Assembly: GCA_003233115.1 (NCBI GenBank)
Contig: QIKV01000098.1
Span: forward strand, 1-50,838
DNA length: 50,838 bases
From: Oceanospirillales bacterium
GTDB lineage: Bacteria; Pseudomonadota; Gammaproteobacteria; Xanthomonadales; SZUA-36
Reading direction: 5' to 3'
In this document: positions 31,470-40,425 of the stretch, one piece after another
How the letters are laid out: each line of letters begins with the position of its first letter
Position numbering within the stretch: the first letter of the stretch is position 1
Translations under genes and position numbers: made by a program
The notes under the pieces: generated by a model
Database searches by the model: none
Told to the model about the DNA's origin: nothing
What the model saw: the letters and a program-made list of their open reading frames with translations, nothing else

Positions 31470-33086
31470 ATGGCTATGATTGAATCAACGGTGGATACCC
31501 AATCACCACCATTCATGGAAAACGCACAAATCATGCGTGCGGCCATCGCCGAGTACCGTGGTATTGAAGCGCATGTTATTAATGCCGCCCGGAAAAAGGC
31601 TCCACGCTACATCAAAAAGGGCCTGTTACCCCCCCGTGAACGTTTAAACCTGCTACTGGATCCCGGCGCACCCTTTCTGGAACTGTCAACCCTGTGCGGC
31701 TATATGCAGGAAGAAGACACCGATGGCTCCTCGGCTGGCGGTAGCTGCATTGCCGGGATAGGCGCTGTGGAAGGTACCCGCTGCATGGTTTTGGTCGATG
31801 ACTACCTGACCCGTGGCGGCAGCATCACCCAACTGGGCAGCGCCAAGCGCCGCCGCATGCTGCAACTGGCGCTGGAAAACAAACTGCCCGTGATTACCCT
31901 GGCGCAAAGTGGTGGCGGCAACCTGAAACTGCTGGGTGACTGGTTCGCTTTTTCCGGCACTTTCTTTGCCCAGCAGGCGCGGCTCTCGGCGGCGGGCGTT
32001 CCCCAGGTCACCGTCGTACACGGCGGTGCTACTGCTGGCGGCGCCTACCAACCCGGCCTGTCGGATTATGTCGTAATGATTCGCAGACAGTCGACCGTTT
32101 ATCTGGCCGGACCACCCCTGCTGAAAGCTGCGACCGGCGAAATTGCCAGCCATGAGGAAATCGGTGGCGCCGAGATGCACAGTGAAATCGCCGGCACGTG
32201 TGATTACCTGGCGCAGAACGATGCCGATGGCATCCGTATTGCGCGTGAGATTACCCGTAAACTGGGCTGGAATACCAAACGACCGCAGATACCGTTCAAT
32301 CCCGGCTTTAAAGCGCCGCTCTACCCCGTTGAGGATCTGTTGGGTATCGTCCCCAAAGACCCCAAAACACCCTATGACGTGCGGGAGATTATCGCCCGTA
32401 TTGCCGATGGCTCTGACTTCCTCGACTTCAAGCCCGCATACGACATGGGTACTGTTTGCGGTCACATCGAAGTGGAAGGCCAACCCTGCGGCGTCATTGG
32501 TAATAACGCCCCGATCACCGCCCGTGGTGCAGCCAAAGCAGGTCAATTTATTCAACTGTGCGAACAAGCGGGCACCCCCCTGTTGTTTCTGCACAATACC
32601 ACCGGCTTTTTGGTGGGGGCTGAGTCAGAACAGGGCGGCATCATCAAGCACGGTGCCAAGATGATTCAAGCGGTGACCAACTGCACGGTGCCTCGCATCG
32701 CCATCATTGTTGGCGGTTCGTTCGGCGCGGGCAACTACGCCATGAGTGGCCGCGGCATTGACCCCCGTTTTATATTTGCCTGGCCACGCACCGTGGTATC
32801 CGTGATGGGCCCTGCCCAGGCCGGCAGCGTACTGCGCACGGTCGCAGAAGCCAAAATGCAGCGTACCGGCAAGGTCGACGCCAAAGTACTCGACAGACTG
32901 GAAAAAGACACCGTGGATGCGATGTATGCCAAATCCAGGGCGCTGGCTAATACCGCCCGCCTGTGGGACGACGGCCTGCTCGACCCGTGTGACACCCGCG
33001 CGGTGCTTGCCTACGTCCTGAACGTCTGTCGCGAGGGCGATGTGCGTGAAGTCAACACCAATACCTTTGGTATCGCACGCCTCTGA
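31470..33086 (+). CDS. Acyl-CoA carboxylase carboxyltransferase (beta) subunit
   Basis: This 538-residue carboxyltransferase subunit is of the biotin-dependent methylcrotonyl-/geranyl-/propionyl-CoA carboxylase type. It has LLPPRERLNLLLDPG, the oxyanion regions GGATAGGAYQPGLSDYVVM and GSFGAGNYAMSGRGIDPRF, FAWPRTVVSVMGP and the late KDTVDAMYAKSRALANTARLWDDGLLDP region. The wording differs from standard MccB (for example GDWFAFSGTFFAQQARLS where MccB has FPDREHFGRIF), so the acyl-CoA substrate is uncertain. It is followed by the biotin-carrying alpha subunit after 36 bp and by two acyl-CoA dehydrogenases. No enoyl-CoA hydratase or HMG-CoA lyase of a leucine (liu) cluster is present. Confidence 0.88.
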   Translation: MAMIESTVDTQSPPFMENAQIMRAAIAEYRGIEAHVINAARKKAPRYIKKGLLPPRERLNLLLDPGAPFLELSTLCGYMQEEDTDGSSAGGSCIAGIGAVEGTRCMVLVDDYLTRGGSITQLGSAKRRRMLQLALENKLPVITLAQSGGGNLKLLGDWFAFSGTFFAQQARLSAAGVPQVTVVHGGATAGGAYQPGLSDYVVMIRRQSTVYLAGPPLLKAATGEIASHEEIGGAEMHSEIAGTCDYLAQNDADGIRIAREITRKLGWNTKRPQIPFNPGFKAPLYPVEDLLGIVPKDPKTPYDVREIIARIADGSDFLDFKPAYDMGTVCGHIEVEGQPCGVIGNNAPITARGAAKAGQFIQLCEQAGTPLLFLHNTTGFLVGAESEQGGIIKHGAKMIQAVTNCTVPRIAIIVGGSFGAGNYAMSGRGIDPRFIFAWPRTVVSVMGPAQAGSVLRTVAEAKMQRTGKVDAKVLDRLEKDTVDAMYAKSRALANTARLWDDGLLDPCDTRAVLAYVLNVCREGDVREVNTNTFGIARL

Positions 33087-33122
33087 CCGGGCCAGGGCAT
33101 GCGCAGACACAAGAATTACGCT

Positions 33123-35087
33123 ATGAATACGCTCAACAAGATTCTGATTGCCAACCGCGGTGAAATTGCCGTACGGGTTATCCGCACTGCCCGCAAGCTC
33201 GGTTTCCGCACGGTCGCTGTTTACAGTGAAGCCGATGCCGACAGCCCGCATGTGCGCGCTGCGGACCAGGCGATCTGCATCGGCGCACCTGACGCTGGTG
33301 AATCCTACCTGGCGCCTGAAAAGATTTTGGCTGCGGCCGCAGCATCCGCGGCCGACGCCATCCATCCCGGTTATGGTTTCCTGTCGGAGAACGCGGGCTT
33401 TGCGCGCGCCTGTGCGGATAAAAACATCACCTTTATCGGCCCGGGCGCCGAGGCCATTGAGTTGATGGGCAACAAGCGGCTGGCAAAGATCGCCATGCTC
33501 AAAGCTGGCGTCCCTTGCATTCCCGGTTATCAGGGCGCCGGGCAGGATGACGACACGCTGATCGCCAGGGCGCTGGAGCTTGGCTTCCCGCTGATGGTCA
33601 AAGCGTCCGCCGGCGGTGGCGGGCGCGGTATGCGCCTGGTATCGGAAGCGCGCGAACTGTCCGAACAGATACATTCCGCCCGCTCAGAGGCCAGCAACGC
33701 CTTTGGTAACGGCGAACTGATTCTGGAACGGGCCATGAACGATCCGCGCCACATTGAAATCCAGGTGTTTGCCGACACCCACGGCAATGTCGTCTATCTG
33801 GGTGAGCGCGACTGCTCCATCCAGCGGCGCCATCAAAAAGTGCTCGAAGAGGCACCCTCCCCCTTTGTTGATCCCGAACTGCGCCGGCGCATGGGAGAGG
33901 CGGCCGTCGCTGCTACCAAAGCCTGTCACTATTGCGGCGCCGGCACCGTCGAGTTTCTGGTCGACAGTGAAAAGAACTTCTATTTCCTGGAAATGAACAC
34001 CCGTTTGCAGGTAGAACACCCGGTGACTGAACTGATCACCGGTCTGGATCTGGTCGAGTGGCAGTTGCAGGTGGCCGCAGGTGAGGCATTGCCGCTGACA
34101 CAGGATCAGGTTACCCTGACCGGCCATGCCGTCGAAGCCCGTCTTTACGCCGAAGACCCACGCAACAACTTTTTGCCGCAAACGGGCTGTATCATGGTCT
34201 GGGACTTCCCCCGACGTGCTGGCGTGCGCGTGGATCACGGCATTCGGGTGGGTCAGAATATCAGCCGCCACTACGATCCACTGCTCGCCAAAATCATTGG
34301 CTTTGGCCCCGACCGCAAAACTGCGATACGCCGCCTGGCTTCCGCCGTGCAGGATACCCGCTTGCTCGGTCTCAATAACAACAGGTTGTTCCTGCAAAAT
34401 ATACTCTGTCATCCGGTTTTTACTGCCGGGCGCGCCACCACGGCATTTATCGGGCAGCACTTCAGCCAGGATGCGAGTCTGGATCAGACCCATCCCCTCG
34501 CCATTACTCAGGCGAAGGCGGCACTGCTGTTCTTCCAACGCCGCAACAAGCGCCGCGAACCGGATTTCAACTGGCGTAACGCAGCACCCAGGGCATACAA
34601 CTTCAAGTTTGATTGTGAAGGCCAGATTTACCAGGTGGGCGTGGAAGATCATGGCGACCGCTACAACATGACTGTTGGCGACGCCAACATTGAGTTGGAG
34701 CTGATCGGGGCTAGCGGCAATGAATGTGTTCTGATTGATCAGGGCATTCGTGAAACCCTGTGCTATGCCTTCGACAACAATACCCTGTACCTCGACGCTG
34801 GCTACGGTCACTATGTCTTCAACGACATCACCCAGCAGCCGGCTGCCGCAGCCGCTGGTCCAGGCGGTGGTCAGATCAAAGCCCCTATGGCCGGTGCGGT
34901 CCTCGAGGTACTGGTCAGGAAAGGCGATACCGTTGCGCAAGGCCAGACCCTGGTGGTTCTCGAAGCCATGAAGATGGAGTTGCAGCTCAAGGCCGATACC
35001 GGCGGCAGCATTGAAAACGTCAACGTAAAAGCAGGTGACCAGGTAAAAAACCGCCAACTACTGGTTACTATCGGGATTTTGGAGTAA
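33123..35087 (+). CDS. Acyl-CoA carboxylase biotin carboxylase/BCCP (alpha) subunit
   Basis: The 654-residue protein combines a biotin carboxylase (about 1-450: KILIANRGEIAVRVIRTARK, the ATP-grasp glycine loop KASAGGGGRGMR, EMNTRLQVEHPVTE) with a linker BT domain. The C-terminal biotinyl domain carries the biotin lysine in LEAMKMEL near residue 617. It supplies carboxybiotin to the adjacent beta subunit. The ATG at 33123 precedes the conserved start MNTLNKILIANRGE; an ATG at 33099 adds eight non-conserved residues. It belongs to the methylcrotonyl/geranyl-CoA carboxylase alpha type, but the substrate cannot be assigned. Confidence 0.92.
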   Translation: MNTLNKILIANRGEIAVRVIRTARKLGFRTVAVYSEADADSPHVRAADQAICIGAPDAGESYLAPEKILAAAAASAADAIHPGYGFLSENAGFARACADKNITFIGPGAEAIELMGNKRLAKIAMLKAGVPCIPGYQGAGQDDDTLIARALELGFPLMVKASAGGGGRGMRLVSEARELSEQIHSARSEASNAFGNGELILERAMNDPRHIEIQVFADTHGNVVYLGERDCSIQRRHQKVLEEAPSPFVDPELRRRMGEAAVAATKACHYCGAGTVEFLVDSEKNFYFLEMNTRLQVEHPVTELITGLDLVEWQLQVAAGEALPLTQDQVTLTGHAVEARLYAEDPRNNFLPQTGCIMVWDFPRRAGVRVDHGIRVGQNISRHYDPLLAKIIGFGPDRKTAIRRLASAVQDTRLLGLNNNRLFLQNILCHPVFTAGRATTAFIGQHFSQDASLDQTHPLAITQAKAALLFFQRRNKRREPDFNWRNAAPRAYNFKFDCEGQIYQVGVEDHGDRYNMTVGDANIELELIGASGNECVLIDQGIRETLCYAFDNNTLYLDAGYGHYVFNDITQQPAAAAAGPGGGQIKAPMAGAVLEVLVRKGDTVAQGQTLVVLEAMKMELQLKADTGGSIENVNVKAGDQVKNRQLLVTIGILE

Positions 35088-35117
35088 CCGGATTAGCCAC
35101 TCATTGGTATGGAATAA

Positions 35118-36293
35118 ATGATGTCCCTCGATTTTGACAGCACCCGCCTGAACAGCCCTTTCTACTCTGCCGAGCATCAAGTCTGGCGCGACCAGGTGCG
35201 CCGGTTTGTCGCGACCGAAATCATGCCTTTCGTAGATGACTGGGAAGAGGCCGGCGAAGTGCCTCTCGAGCTGTGGCCCAAAGCCGCCGAAATCGGCTTG
35301 CTGCAAGTGGGGTACCCCGAAGAATACGGCGGCATCAGCGAAGGCATCGACATTTTCTTTCACATCATTGTCAGTGAAGAGTTGGCGCGCTGCGGTGCCG
35401 GCGGCATTTCTGCTTCCCTGATGATCCACTCCATTGGCCTGCCGCCGGTGGTTAATTTCGCCAGTGAAGCTATCAGGCAGGCCGTTGTGCCCAAAGTGCT
35501 GAGCGGCGACGAACGTATAGCACTGGCCATCACCGAACCGTCCGGCGGTTCCGATATCGCCAACCTGACCACGACCGCGCGGCGCGATGGTGACCACTTT
35601 ATCGTTAACGGTTGCAAAACCTTTATCAGCGGCGGCATGCGCGCCAACAACTTCACCACGGCTGTGCGCACGGGTGGTGACGGCAGCGGTGGTATCTCCC
35701 TGCTGCTGGTTCCCGCTGATGCCGAAGGTGTTGCACGCACCCAACTGAAGAAGAAGCAGGGTTGGTGGTGTTCTGATACCGCCAATATCTATTTCGATCA
35801 GGTACGTGTGCCCGCTGAAAACATCATCGGCAAACTCAACCAGGGCTTCCAGGCCATGATGGAAAACTTCAACTTTGAGCGCCTGGCGCTGACCGCCGGT
35901 GCCATCGGCGCCGCACGCGTGTGCATTGAAGAGGCGGCCGAGTGGGCCATGCAACGCGAAACCTTTGGTCAGCGTTTGAGCCAACACCAGGTGATCCGCC
36001 ACAAGTTCGCCGAAATGGTACGCAAGGTCAACGCCTCGCAGGCCTATATGGATATCTGTGCCTGGAATCTTGAAAATGGTACGGCCAGCCCCGCTGATGT
36101 TGCCTTGCTGAAAGTGCAGGCTACCCAGACCATGGAATTCTGCGCCCGCGAGGCCATGCAGATTTTGGGCGGCATCGGCTATATGCGTGAATGCCGCACC
36201 GAGCGCATCTACCGGGAAGTTCGCGTCATGGCCATTGGCGGTGGTTCAGAAGAAATCATGCGCGACCTGGCCAGTAAGCAATTTGGCCTCTAG
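35118..36293 (+). CDS. Acyl-CoA dehydrogenase (first of two)
   Basis: This 391-residue flavin acyl-CoA dehydrogenase has the standard length. Key segments are ITEPSGGSDIANLTTTARRDGDHFIVNG (FAD and acyl binding), IGAARVCIEEAAEWAMQRETFGQRL and the C-terminal QILGGIGYMRECRTERIYREVRVMAIGGGSEEI parts. The ending resembles isovaleryl/citronellyl-CoA-type dehydrogenases. It directly follows the carboxylase alpha subunit (30 bp gap) and precedes a second dehydrogenase, so the operon oxidises one or two related acyl-CoAs. No signal or membrane segment is present. Confidence 0.92.
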   Translation: MMSLDFDSTRLNSPFYSAEHQVWRDQVRRFVATEIMPFVDDWEEAGEVPLELWPKAAEIGLLQVGYPEEYGGISEGIDIFFHIIVSEELARCGAGGISASLMIHSIGLPPVVNFASEAIRQAVVPKVLSGDERIALAITEPSGGSDIANLTTTARRDGDHFIVNGCKTFISGGMRANNFTTAVRTGGDGSGGISLLLVPADAEGVARTQLKKKQGWWCSDTANIYFDQVRVPAENIIGKLNQGFQAMMENFNFERLALTAGAIGAARVCIEEAAEWAMQRETFGQRLSQHQVIRHKFAEMVRKVNASQAYMDICAWNLENGTASPADVALLKVQATQTMEFCAREAMQILGGIGYMRECRTERIYREVRVMAIGGGSEEIMRDLASKQFGL

Positions 36294-36326
36294 AGACCAC
36301 CAGGATCAATACCAGCAGGAGTACTT

Positions 36327-37478
36327 ATGCTTATCACCCACGAACATGAAGAACTGCGTCGCACCACCCGCAACTTTATCGAAAAAGAAGTTAACCCGTT
36401 TGTTGCAGAGTGGGAAGCGGCGGGTATATTCCCCGCCAGGGAATTATTCAGGAAAATGGGCAATCTGGGCCTGCTTGGTATCACCAAGCCGGAAGCCTGG
36501 GGCGGCATCAACCTGGACTTCAGCTATGAGGTTGTATTCGCTGAAGAAATGGGCAGTGCCCTGTGTGGAAGTATTCCCATGGCAGTCGGCGTACAAACCA
36601 ACATGTGTACACCTGCCCTGGCGCTGCACGGCAGTGACGAATTGCGCGCAGAGTTTCTCGCGCCCGCCATCAGTGGCGACCGCATTGGCAGTATTGCCGT
36701 GTCCGAACCCGGTGCCGGTTCCGATGTCGCGGGCATCACCACCGCGGCCCGCAAAGACGGCGGTGACTACCTTATCAACGGCAGCAAAATGTGGATCACC
36801 AATGCCACCCAGGCTGATTTCTTCTGTGTGCTGGCCAATACCGGCAACGGCCACAAACACCACAACAAATCACTGATTATCGTACCTGCCGGGACACCGG
36901 GGCTAAGCGTGGGCACCCGTCTGAAAAAAATGGGCATGCGCTCATCGGATACTGCCCAGGTCTTTTTCGACCATGTGCGCGTACCCCAGCGTTTTCGCAT
37001 TGGTGAAGAAGGTATGGGCTTTACCTACCAGATGGAACAGTTCCAGGAGGAACGCCTGTTCGCAGCCGCCATCGTCATTAAAACACTGGAAAACTGTATC
37101 AACAGCACCATCGACTATACCCGCGAGCGTAGCGTCTATGGCAAGCCCCTGCTGAACAAGCAGGTCATCCAGTTCCAGTTGGCCGAAATGCAAGTCGAAA
37201 CCGAGGCCCTGCGCGCCCTGGTGTACCAGGCCACTGAAACCTATGTCAAGGGCGACAACGTCACCAAACTGGCCTCCATGGCCAAGTTGAAAGCCGGCCG
37301 CCTGTGCCGCAGCGTTCCTGACCAGTGCCTGCAATTCTGGGGTGGCATGGGTTATATGGAAGAATCCCTTATCAACCGCCTCTGTCGTGACATGCGTCTC
37401 GCCGCCATTGGCGGCGGTGCCGATGAGGTGATGCTGGCTATTATTGCAAAAATGATGGGCATCATGCCGCCTGAATAA
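36327..37478 (+). CDS. Acyl-CoA dehydrogenase (second of two)
   Basis: This 383-residue acyl-CoA dehydrogenase has VSEPGAGSDVAGITTAARKDGGDYLINGSK, RLKKMGMRSSDTAQVFFDHVRVP parts, YTRERSVYGKPLLNKQVIQF and the closing QFWGGMGYMEESLINRLCRDMRLAAIGGGADEV. It is the last gene of the BKACE operon. Its final codons (KMMGIMPPE, 37445-37478) and the following 17 bp are duplicated in part at 39123-39142 and 41338-41376, which mark the edges of an inserted block just downstream. The gene itself is intact. Confidence 0.92.
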   Translation: MLITHEHEELRRTTRNFIEKEVNPFVAEWEAAGIFPARELFRKMGNLGLLGITKPEAWGGINLDFSYEVVFAEEMGSALCGSIPMAVGVQTNMCTPALALHGSDELRAEFLAPAISGDRIGSIAVSEPGAGSDVAGITTAARKDGGDYLINGSKMWITNATQADFFCVLANTGNGHKHHNKSLIIVPAGTPGLSVGTRLKKMGMRSSDTAQVFFDHVRVPQRFRIGEEGMGFTYQMEQFQEERLFAAAIVIKTLENCINSTIDYTRERSVYGKPLLNKQVIQFQLAEMQVETEALRALVYQATETYVKGDNVTKLASMAKLKAGRLCRSVPDQCLQFWGGMGYMEESLINRLCRDMRLAAIGGGADEVMLAIIAKMMGIMPPE

Positions 37479-37495
37479 CGCATCTGACCTACACA
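37445..37495 (+). repeat. Parental copy of the direct repeat that flanks the inserted block
   Basis: This stretch covers the end of the acyl-CoA dehydrogenase gene and 17 bp beyond. Its first 20 bases (37445-37464, TGCAAAAATGATGGGCATCA) recur exactly at 39123-39142. Its bases 37457-37495 recur at 41338-41376 with two mismatches in 39. The pattern indicates that everything between 37465 and about 41337 was added after the dehydrogenase gene in at least two steps. Confidence 0.75.
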
Positions 37496-37566
37496 AATCA
37501 AGACCATCATTGAGATAAGTTTCAAGTTTGCTGGCCCGAAACGACGTTACATCACGCGCCCGGCGC

Positions 37567-37674
37567 GAGCACGGACCGCCACGAGCACGGACAGCCACAT
37601 TTAATCCATAACCTACAACGCCACGAGCACGGACACACGAGCACGGACAGCCACATTTAATCCATAACCTACAA
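37567..37674 (+). repeat. Upstream repeat cluster of the RAYT element
   Basis: Four copies of GAGCACGGAC (37567, 37583, 37625, 37639) lie here, and a 38-bp unit beginning ACGAGCACGGACAGCC is present twice without mismatch (37581-37618 and 37637-37674). The orientation is opposite to the nine-copy cluster downstream of the transposase. The remainder of the 37479-37729 gap contains the end of the parental direct repeat and no gene. Confidence 0.75.
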
Positions 37675-37729
37675 GACCAAGCGGTAATTTGCTCTTTTTA
37701 CCCAACAGCAGTCTGTCTAAACTAACCCC

Positions 37730-38689
37730 ATGCCCGAACCCAGATACCGCCAGGTCTCCATCGACGACACACCGTACTACCATTGCATCTCCCGCTGCGT
37801 GCGACGTGCCTTCCTGTGCGGCGCTGATCCGGTTACCGGCTTCAATTTCGAACACCGCCGCCAATGGATCGTCGATCGCATCAGACTGCTATGTTCCGTA
37901 TTTGCAGTTGATCTGTGCGCTTATGCCATCATGCACAACCATTACCACATCGTGATTCGAATAAATGCTGATGAAGTAAAGCAATGGTCGGATGAAGAAG
38001 TCGCACAACGCTGGATGCAGATCTTTTCAGGTCCCCTGTTGATGCACCAATATTTGGGCAATGCCGATTTGACCAGGGCTGGGCTGAAATACATTGCTGA
38101 CCTGTTGCTTACCTGGCGGGCCAGACTCTGTGACCTTTCCTGGTTCATGCGCTGTATCAATGAGCCCATTGCCCGCATGGCCAATGCTGAAGATCGTTGC
38201 AGCGGCAGGTTCTGGGAGGGACGGTTCAAGTCCCAGGCCCTGTTAGATGAACGTGCATTGTTGGCCTGTATGGCTTATGTGGATTTGAATCCCATCCGGG
38301 CTGCCATGGCCAGGACACCGGAACAATCCGACTACACTTCTATCCAGGAACGCATTGAACGCCCACACAATAGTTGCCTGAGGCCGTTTGATAGTGAAGA
38401 AAATAGTGGTATCCCGTTTAACCTTAAAGACTACCTGGAGTTGGTGGATTGGGGTGGCAGGGAGGTCAAGCGCAACAAGCGGGGCTATATCCCTGCCAGC
38501 GCCCCACCCATTCTGGTCAGATTGAGAATGGATGCCGTGCCGGTTCTGGATTATCTGGCCAAAGATGATCTCCCCGCCTTCGGTGCTTTGGGGCCGGTCA
38601 GTATGCTCAGGGCCTTTGCCAAATCGGTGGGCCGGAGATTTATCAAGGGCCATGTGCTTGGCGACAGGCTTTGTCCGGAAAAGGCGTAG
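37730..38689 (+). CDS. REP-associated tyrosine transposase (RAYT, Y1_Tnp family)
   Basis: This 319-residue single-domain HUH-type transposase is related to IS200/IS605 TnpA. The nucleophile-metal HUH motif is His71-Tyr72-His73 in AIMHNHYHIVIR. The N-terminal YYHCISRCVRRAFLCG and the RYT signature FWEGRFKSQALLDERALLACMAYVDLNPIRA (key: FWEGRFKSQ and YVDLNPIRA) are typical of RAYTs, and the catalytic Tyr is expected in the latter part. At about 320 residues it belongs to the longer RAYT type with an extended C-terminus. It is framed by inversely oriented GTCCGTGCTC/GAGCACGGAC repeats, its probable substrates. RAYTs are normally domesticated, single-copy proteins that spread short repeats rather than themselves. 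Confidence 0.85.
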   Translation: MPEPRYRQVSIDDTPYYHCISRCVRRAFLCGADPVTGFNFEHRRQWIVDRIRLLCSVFAVDLCAYAIMHNHYHIVIRINADEVKQWSDEEVAQRWMQIFSGPLLMHQYLGNADLTRAGLKYIADLLLTWRARLCDLSWFMRCINEPIARMANAEDRCSGRFWEGRFKSQALLDERALLACMAYVDLNPIRAAMARTPEQSDYTSIQERIERPHNSCLRPFDSEENSGIPFNLKDYLELVDWGGREVKRNKRGYIPASAPPILVRLRMDAVPVLDYLAKDDLPAFGALGPVSMLRAFAKSVGRRFIKGHVLGDRLCPEKA

Positions 38690-39122
38690 CCAAAACCATC
38701 AAGCTCTAAATTCCAGCCTGGGTCCCGGGCTGCCTGAGATCGGCTGAATCCGGCTGATTTTTGACCAACAAATCTAAACCACCCCATTTTTTAATACACC
38801 TGTCAAATTTGCAGCAAATTTGCTGTTAACAGGGACTACTCTGGTCGGGTATGAGTTAATTTCCTCGGGGCAAGCCTTGGATGTCCGTGCTCTGAGCCTT
38901 GGATGTCCGTGCTCTGTCCGTGAGCCTTGGATGTTCGTGCTCTCTCCCTTCCGTGCTCTGTTGGATGTCCGTGCTCTGTCCCCGTGCTCTGTTGGATGTC
39001 CGTGCTCTGTCCGTGCTCTGAGCCTTGGATGTCCGTGCTCTGTCGGATGTCCGTGCTCTGTCTGTGCTCTGTCCGTGCTCTGGCCCTTGCTCTGGCCTTG
39101 GCTTGGATGTCCGTGCTCTCTC
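38690..39122 (-). repeat. Downstream repeat array of the RAYT element
   Basis: This 433-bp non-coding stretch has nine exact copies of GTCCGTGCTC between 38883 and 39118 (starts 38883, 38904, 38967, 38998, 39009, 39031, 39049, 39071, 39109) and several degenerate ones, most within GGATGTCCGTGCTCTG. Spacing is irregular (11 to 63 bp), unlike CRISPR. They are inverted relative to the four copies before the transposase. A perfect 14-bp palindrome CAGCAAATTTGCTG lies at 38812-38825. Open frames across the array are repeat artefacts. Confidence 0.78.
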
Positions 39123-39142
39123 TGCAAAAATGATGGGCATCA
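39123..39142 (+). repeat. Second copy of the dehydrogenase 3'-end sequence
   Basis: TGCAAAAATGATGGGCATCA is identical to 37445-37464. It stands immediately after the last RAYT repeat and before the methyltransferase pseudogene, and so marks the right border of the RAYT block. Confidence 0.75.
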
Positions 39143-39157
39143 CTCCACGCTTGTGTT

Positions 39158-39388
39158 ATGAATACGCACATGCTGGTATCAGAGGCTCCTGTCAGACTTG
39201 GATCAGCGTTAGATTGTCTTCAATTTGAACAGTAATCCTTCGGTGCTCTTCACCAAATGTTATCTGGCTTATCGCCAGCAGAACGAGATGAAGCCTGGGA
39301 AGAAATTGAACAGGCACTCAGTAAATTCGAAGTTAATGGTGCATTTTGTGGTCCTTGTGAAATGCTGGTTGCTGCCGGAACAAAATAA
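39158..39388 (+). pseudogene. Remnant of a SAM-dependent methyltransferase
   Basis: One frame reads from an ATG at 39158 to a TAA at 39386-39388 with an internal TAA at 39233-39235. The part after the internal stop, SFGALHQMLSGLSPAERDEAWEEI and then ALSKFEVNGAFCGPCEMLVAAGTK (key ending GPCEMLVAAGTK), resembles the C-terminal end of class I methyltransferases of the UbiE-like type. The N-terminal SAM-binding domain is missing. The base composition is AT-richer than the surrounding chromosome. The family call is from the short C-terminal motif only and is tentative. Confidence 0.5.
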
Positions 39389-39439
39389 CTCCGTAATTTG
39401 AACAAGTTAAAGATAAAAATGTAAAAAGGGAAATATAAG

Positions 39440-40378
39440 ATGAACAAAATAGCCATTGTACAGCAAGCCCCCGTCTTTCTGAATAAACACAAAACCATCG
39501 AAAAGGCTTGCGAGTTAGTTAAACAAGTGGCAGATGAAGGCGCAAAGCTTGTTCTTTTCCCGGAAGCATTTATCCCTGGATATCCAACCTGGATCTGGCG
39601 TTTAAGGCCCGGAAAAGACGCATCCATTTGTAACGATGCTCATGCATTGCTATTTGAGAACTCGGTTGATTTGCAAAGTGATGATCTCAAGCCGTTACTG
39701 AAAATGGCAAAATCCTGCTCTGTCACTGTGATTTGTGGCCTAAACGAGCGCGATAGTCAGTTGAGTCGGGCCACGATCTACAATGCGATGATCACCATCA
39801 ATGAACAAGGAAAAATAGTCAATCATCATCGAAAATTGATGCCAACCAACCCGGAGAGAATGAGTTGGGGGTTCGGTGACGCACGAGGATTAAAAGTTGT
39901 CGACACTGAAGTGGGCCGGGTCGGAGGACTGATTTGTTGGGAAAATTATATGCCGCTAGCTCGCTATGCACTCTATGCACAAGGTATCGAAATTTATGTT
40001 GCGCCTACTTACGACAGTGGAGAAGATTCCATTGCCACCATGCAACATATTGCAAGAGAAGGTCGCTGTTGGGTACTGTGTTGCGGTTGTGCTATCAAGC
40101 TATCAGATATTCCTGAAAATTTACCAGATAGAGACAGACTCTATTCTTTGGAGGAAGACTGGATTAATCCAGGAGACTCTGTGGTAGTTGCGCCAGGCGG
40201 TAAAATCGTCGCTGGGCCATTAAATAAACAAAAAGGGATCTTGTACTTTGACATCGATACACAAAAAGCAGCAACTGCTAAACGAACATTAGATGTCGCG
40301 GGGCATTACTCAAGACCTGATATTTTCACATTGCAGATAAATGCCAAGCCACAAACTTCTATTAAAGTAAATGCTTAA
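39440..40378 (+). CDS. Nitrilase
   Basis: This carbon-nitrogen hydrolase of the nitrilase branch converts a nitrile to its carboxylic acid and ammonia. The catalytic triad is Glu42 (FPEAFIPGYP), Lys132 (HHRKLMPTNPER) and Cys166 (GLICWENYMPLAR). The CWENYMPLAR wording is characteristic of true nitrilases and cyanide-active relatives rather than amidases. The length, 312 residues, is within the usual range, and AAGGGAAAT lies before the ATG. Codon use is clearly AT-rich relative to the flanking GC-rich genes, which points to horizontal acquisition. No nitrile-producing aldoxime dehydratase is nearby. Confidence 0.88.
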   Translation: MNKIAIVQQAPVFLNKHKTIEKACELVKQVADEGAKLVLFPEAFIPGYPTWIWRLRPGKDASICNDAHALLFENSVDLQSDDLKPLLKMAKSCSVTVICGLNERDSQLSRATIYNAMITINEQGKIVNHHRKLMPTNPERMSWGFGDARGLKVVDTEVGRVGGLICWENYMPLARYALYAQGIEIYVAPTYDSGEDSIATMQHIAREGRCWVLCCGCAIKLSDIPENLPDRDRLYSLEEDWINPGDSVVVAPGGKIVAGPLNKQKGILYFDIDTQKAATAKRTLDVAGHYSRPDIFTLQINAKPQTSIKVNA

Positions 40379-40425
40379 TGTTCATTGGCATTTCTCCGGT
40401 GAATACATTAATCATACATGCGGCA

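Noticed and set aside
33684-35057. Long minus-strand open frame (457 codons) opposite the biotin carboxylase gene
   Set aside because: It is exactly antisense to a well-conserved gene, has no recognisable domain or RBS, and such mirror frames are common in GC-rich DNA.
38879-39118. CRISPR array
   Set aside because: The repeats are only about 10-16 bp, irregularly spaced, partly overlapping and degenerate, without unique spacers of constant length and without cas genes.
38774-39171. Overlapping open frames on both strands in the repeat array after the RAYT gene
   Set aside because: Their translations are repeats of ARTEHGHP- or DVRALS-type sequence created by the GTCCGTGCTC array, not proteins.
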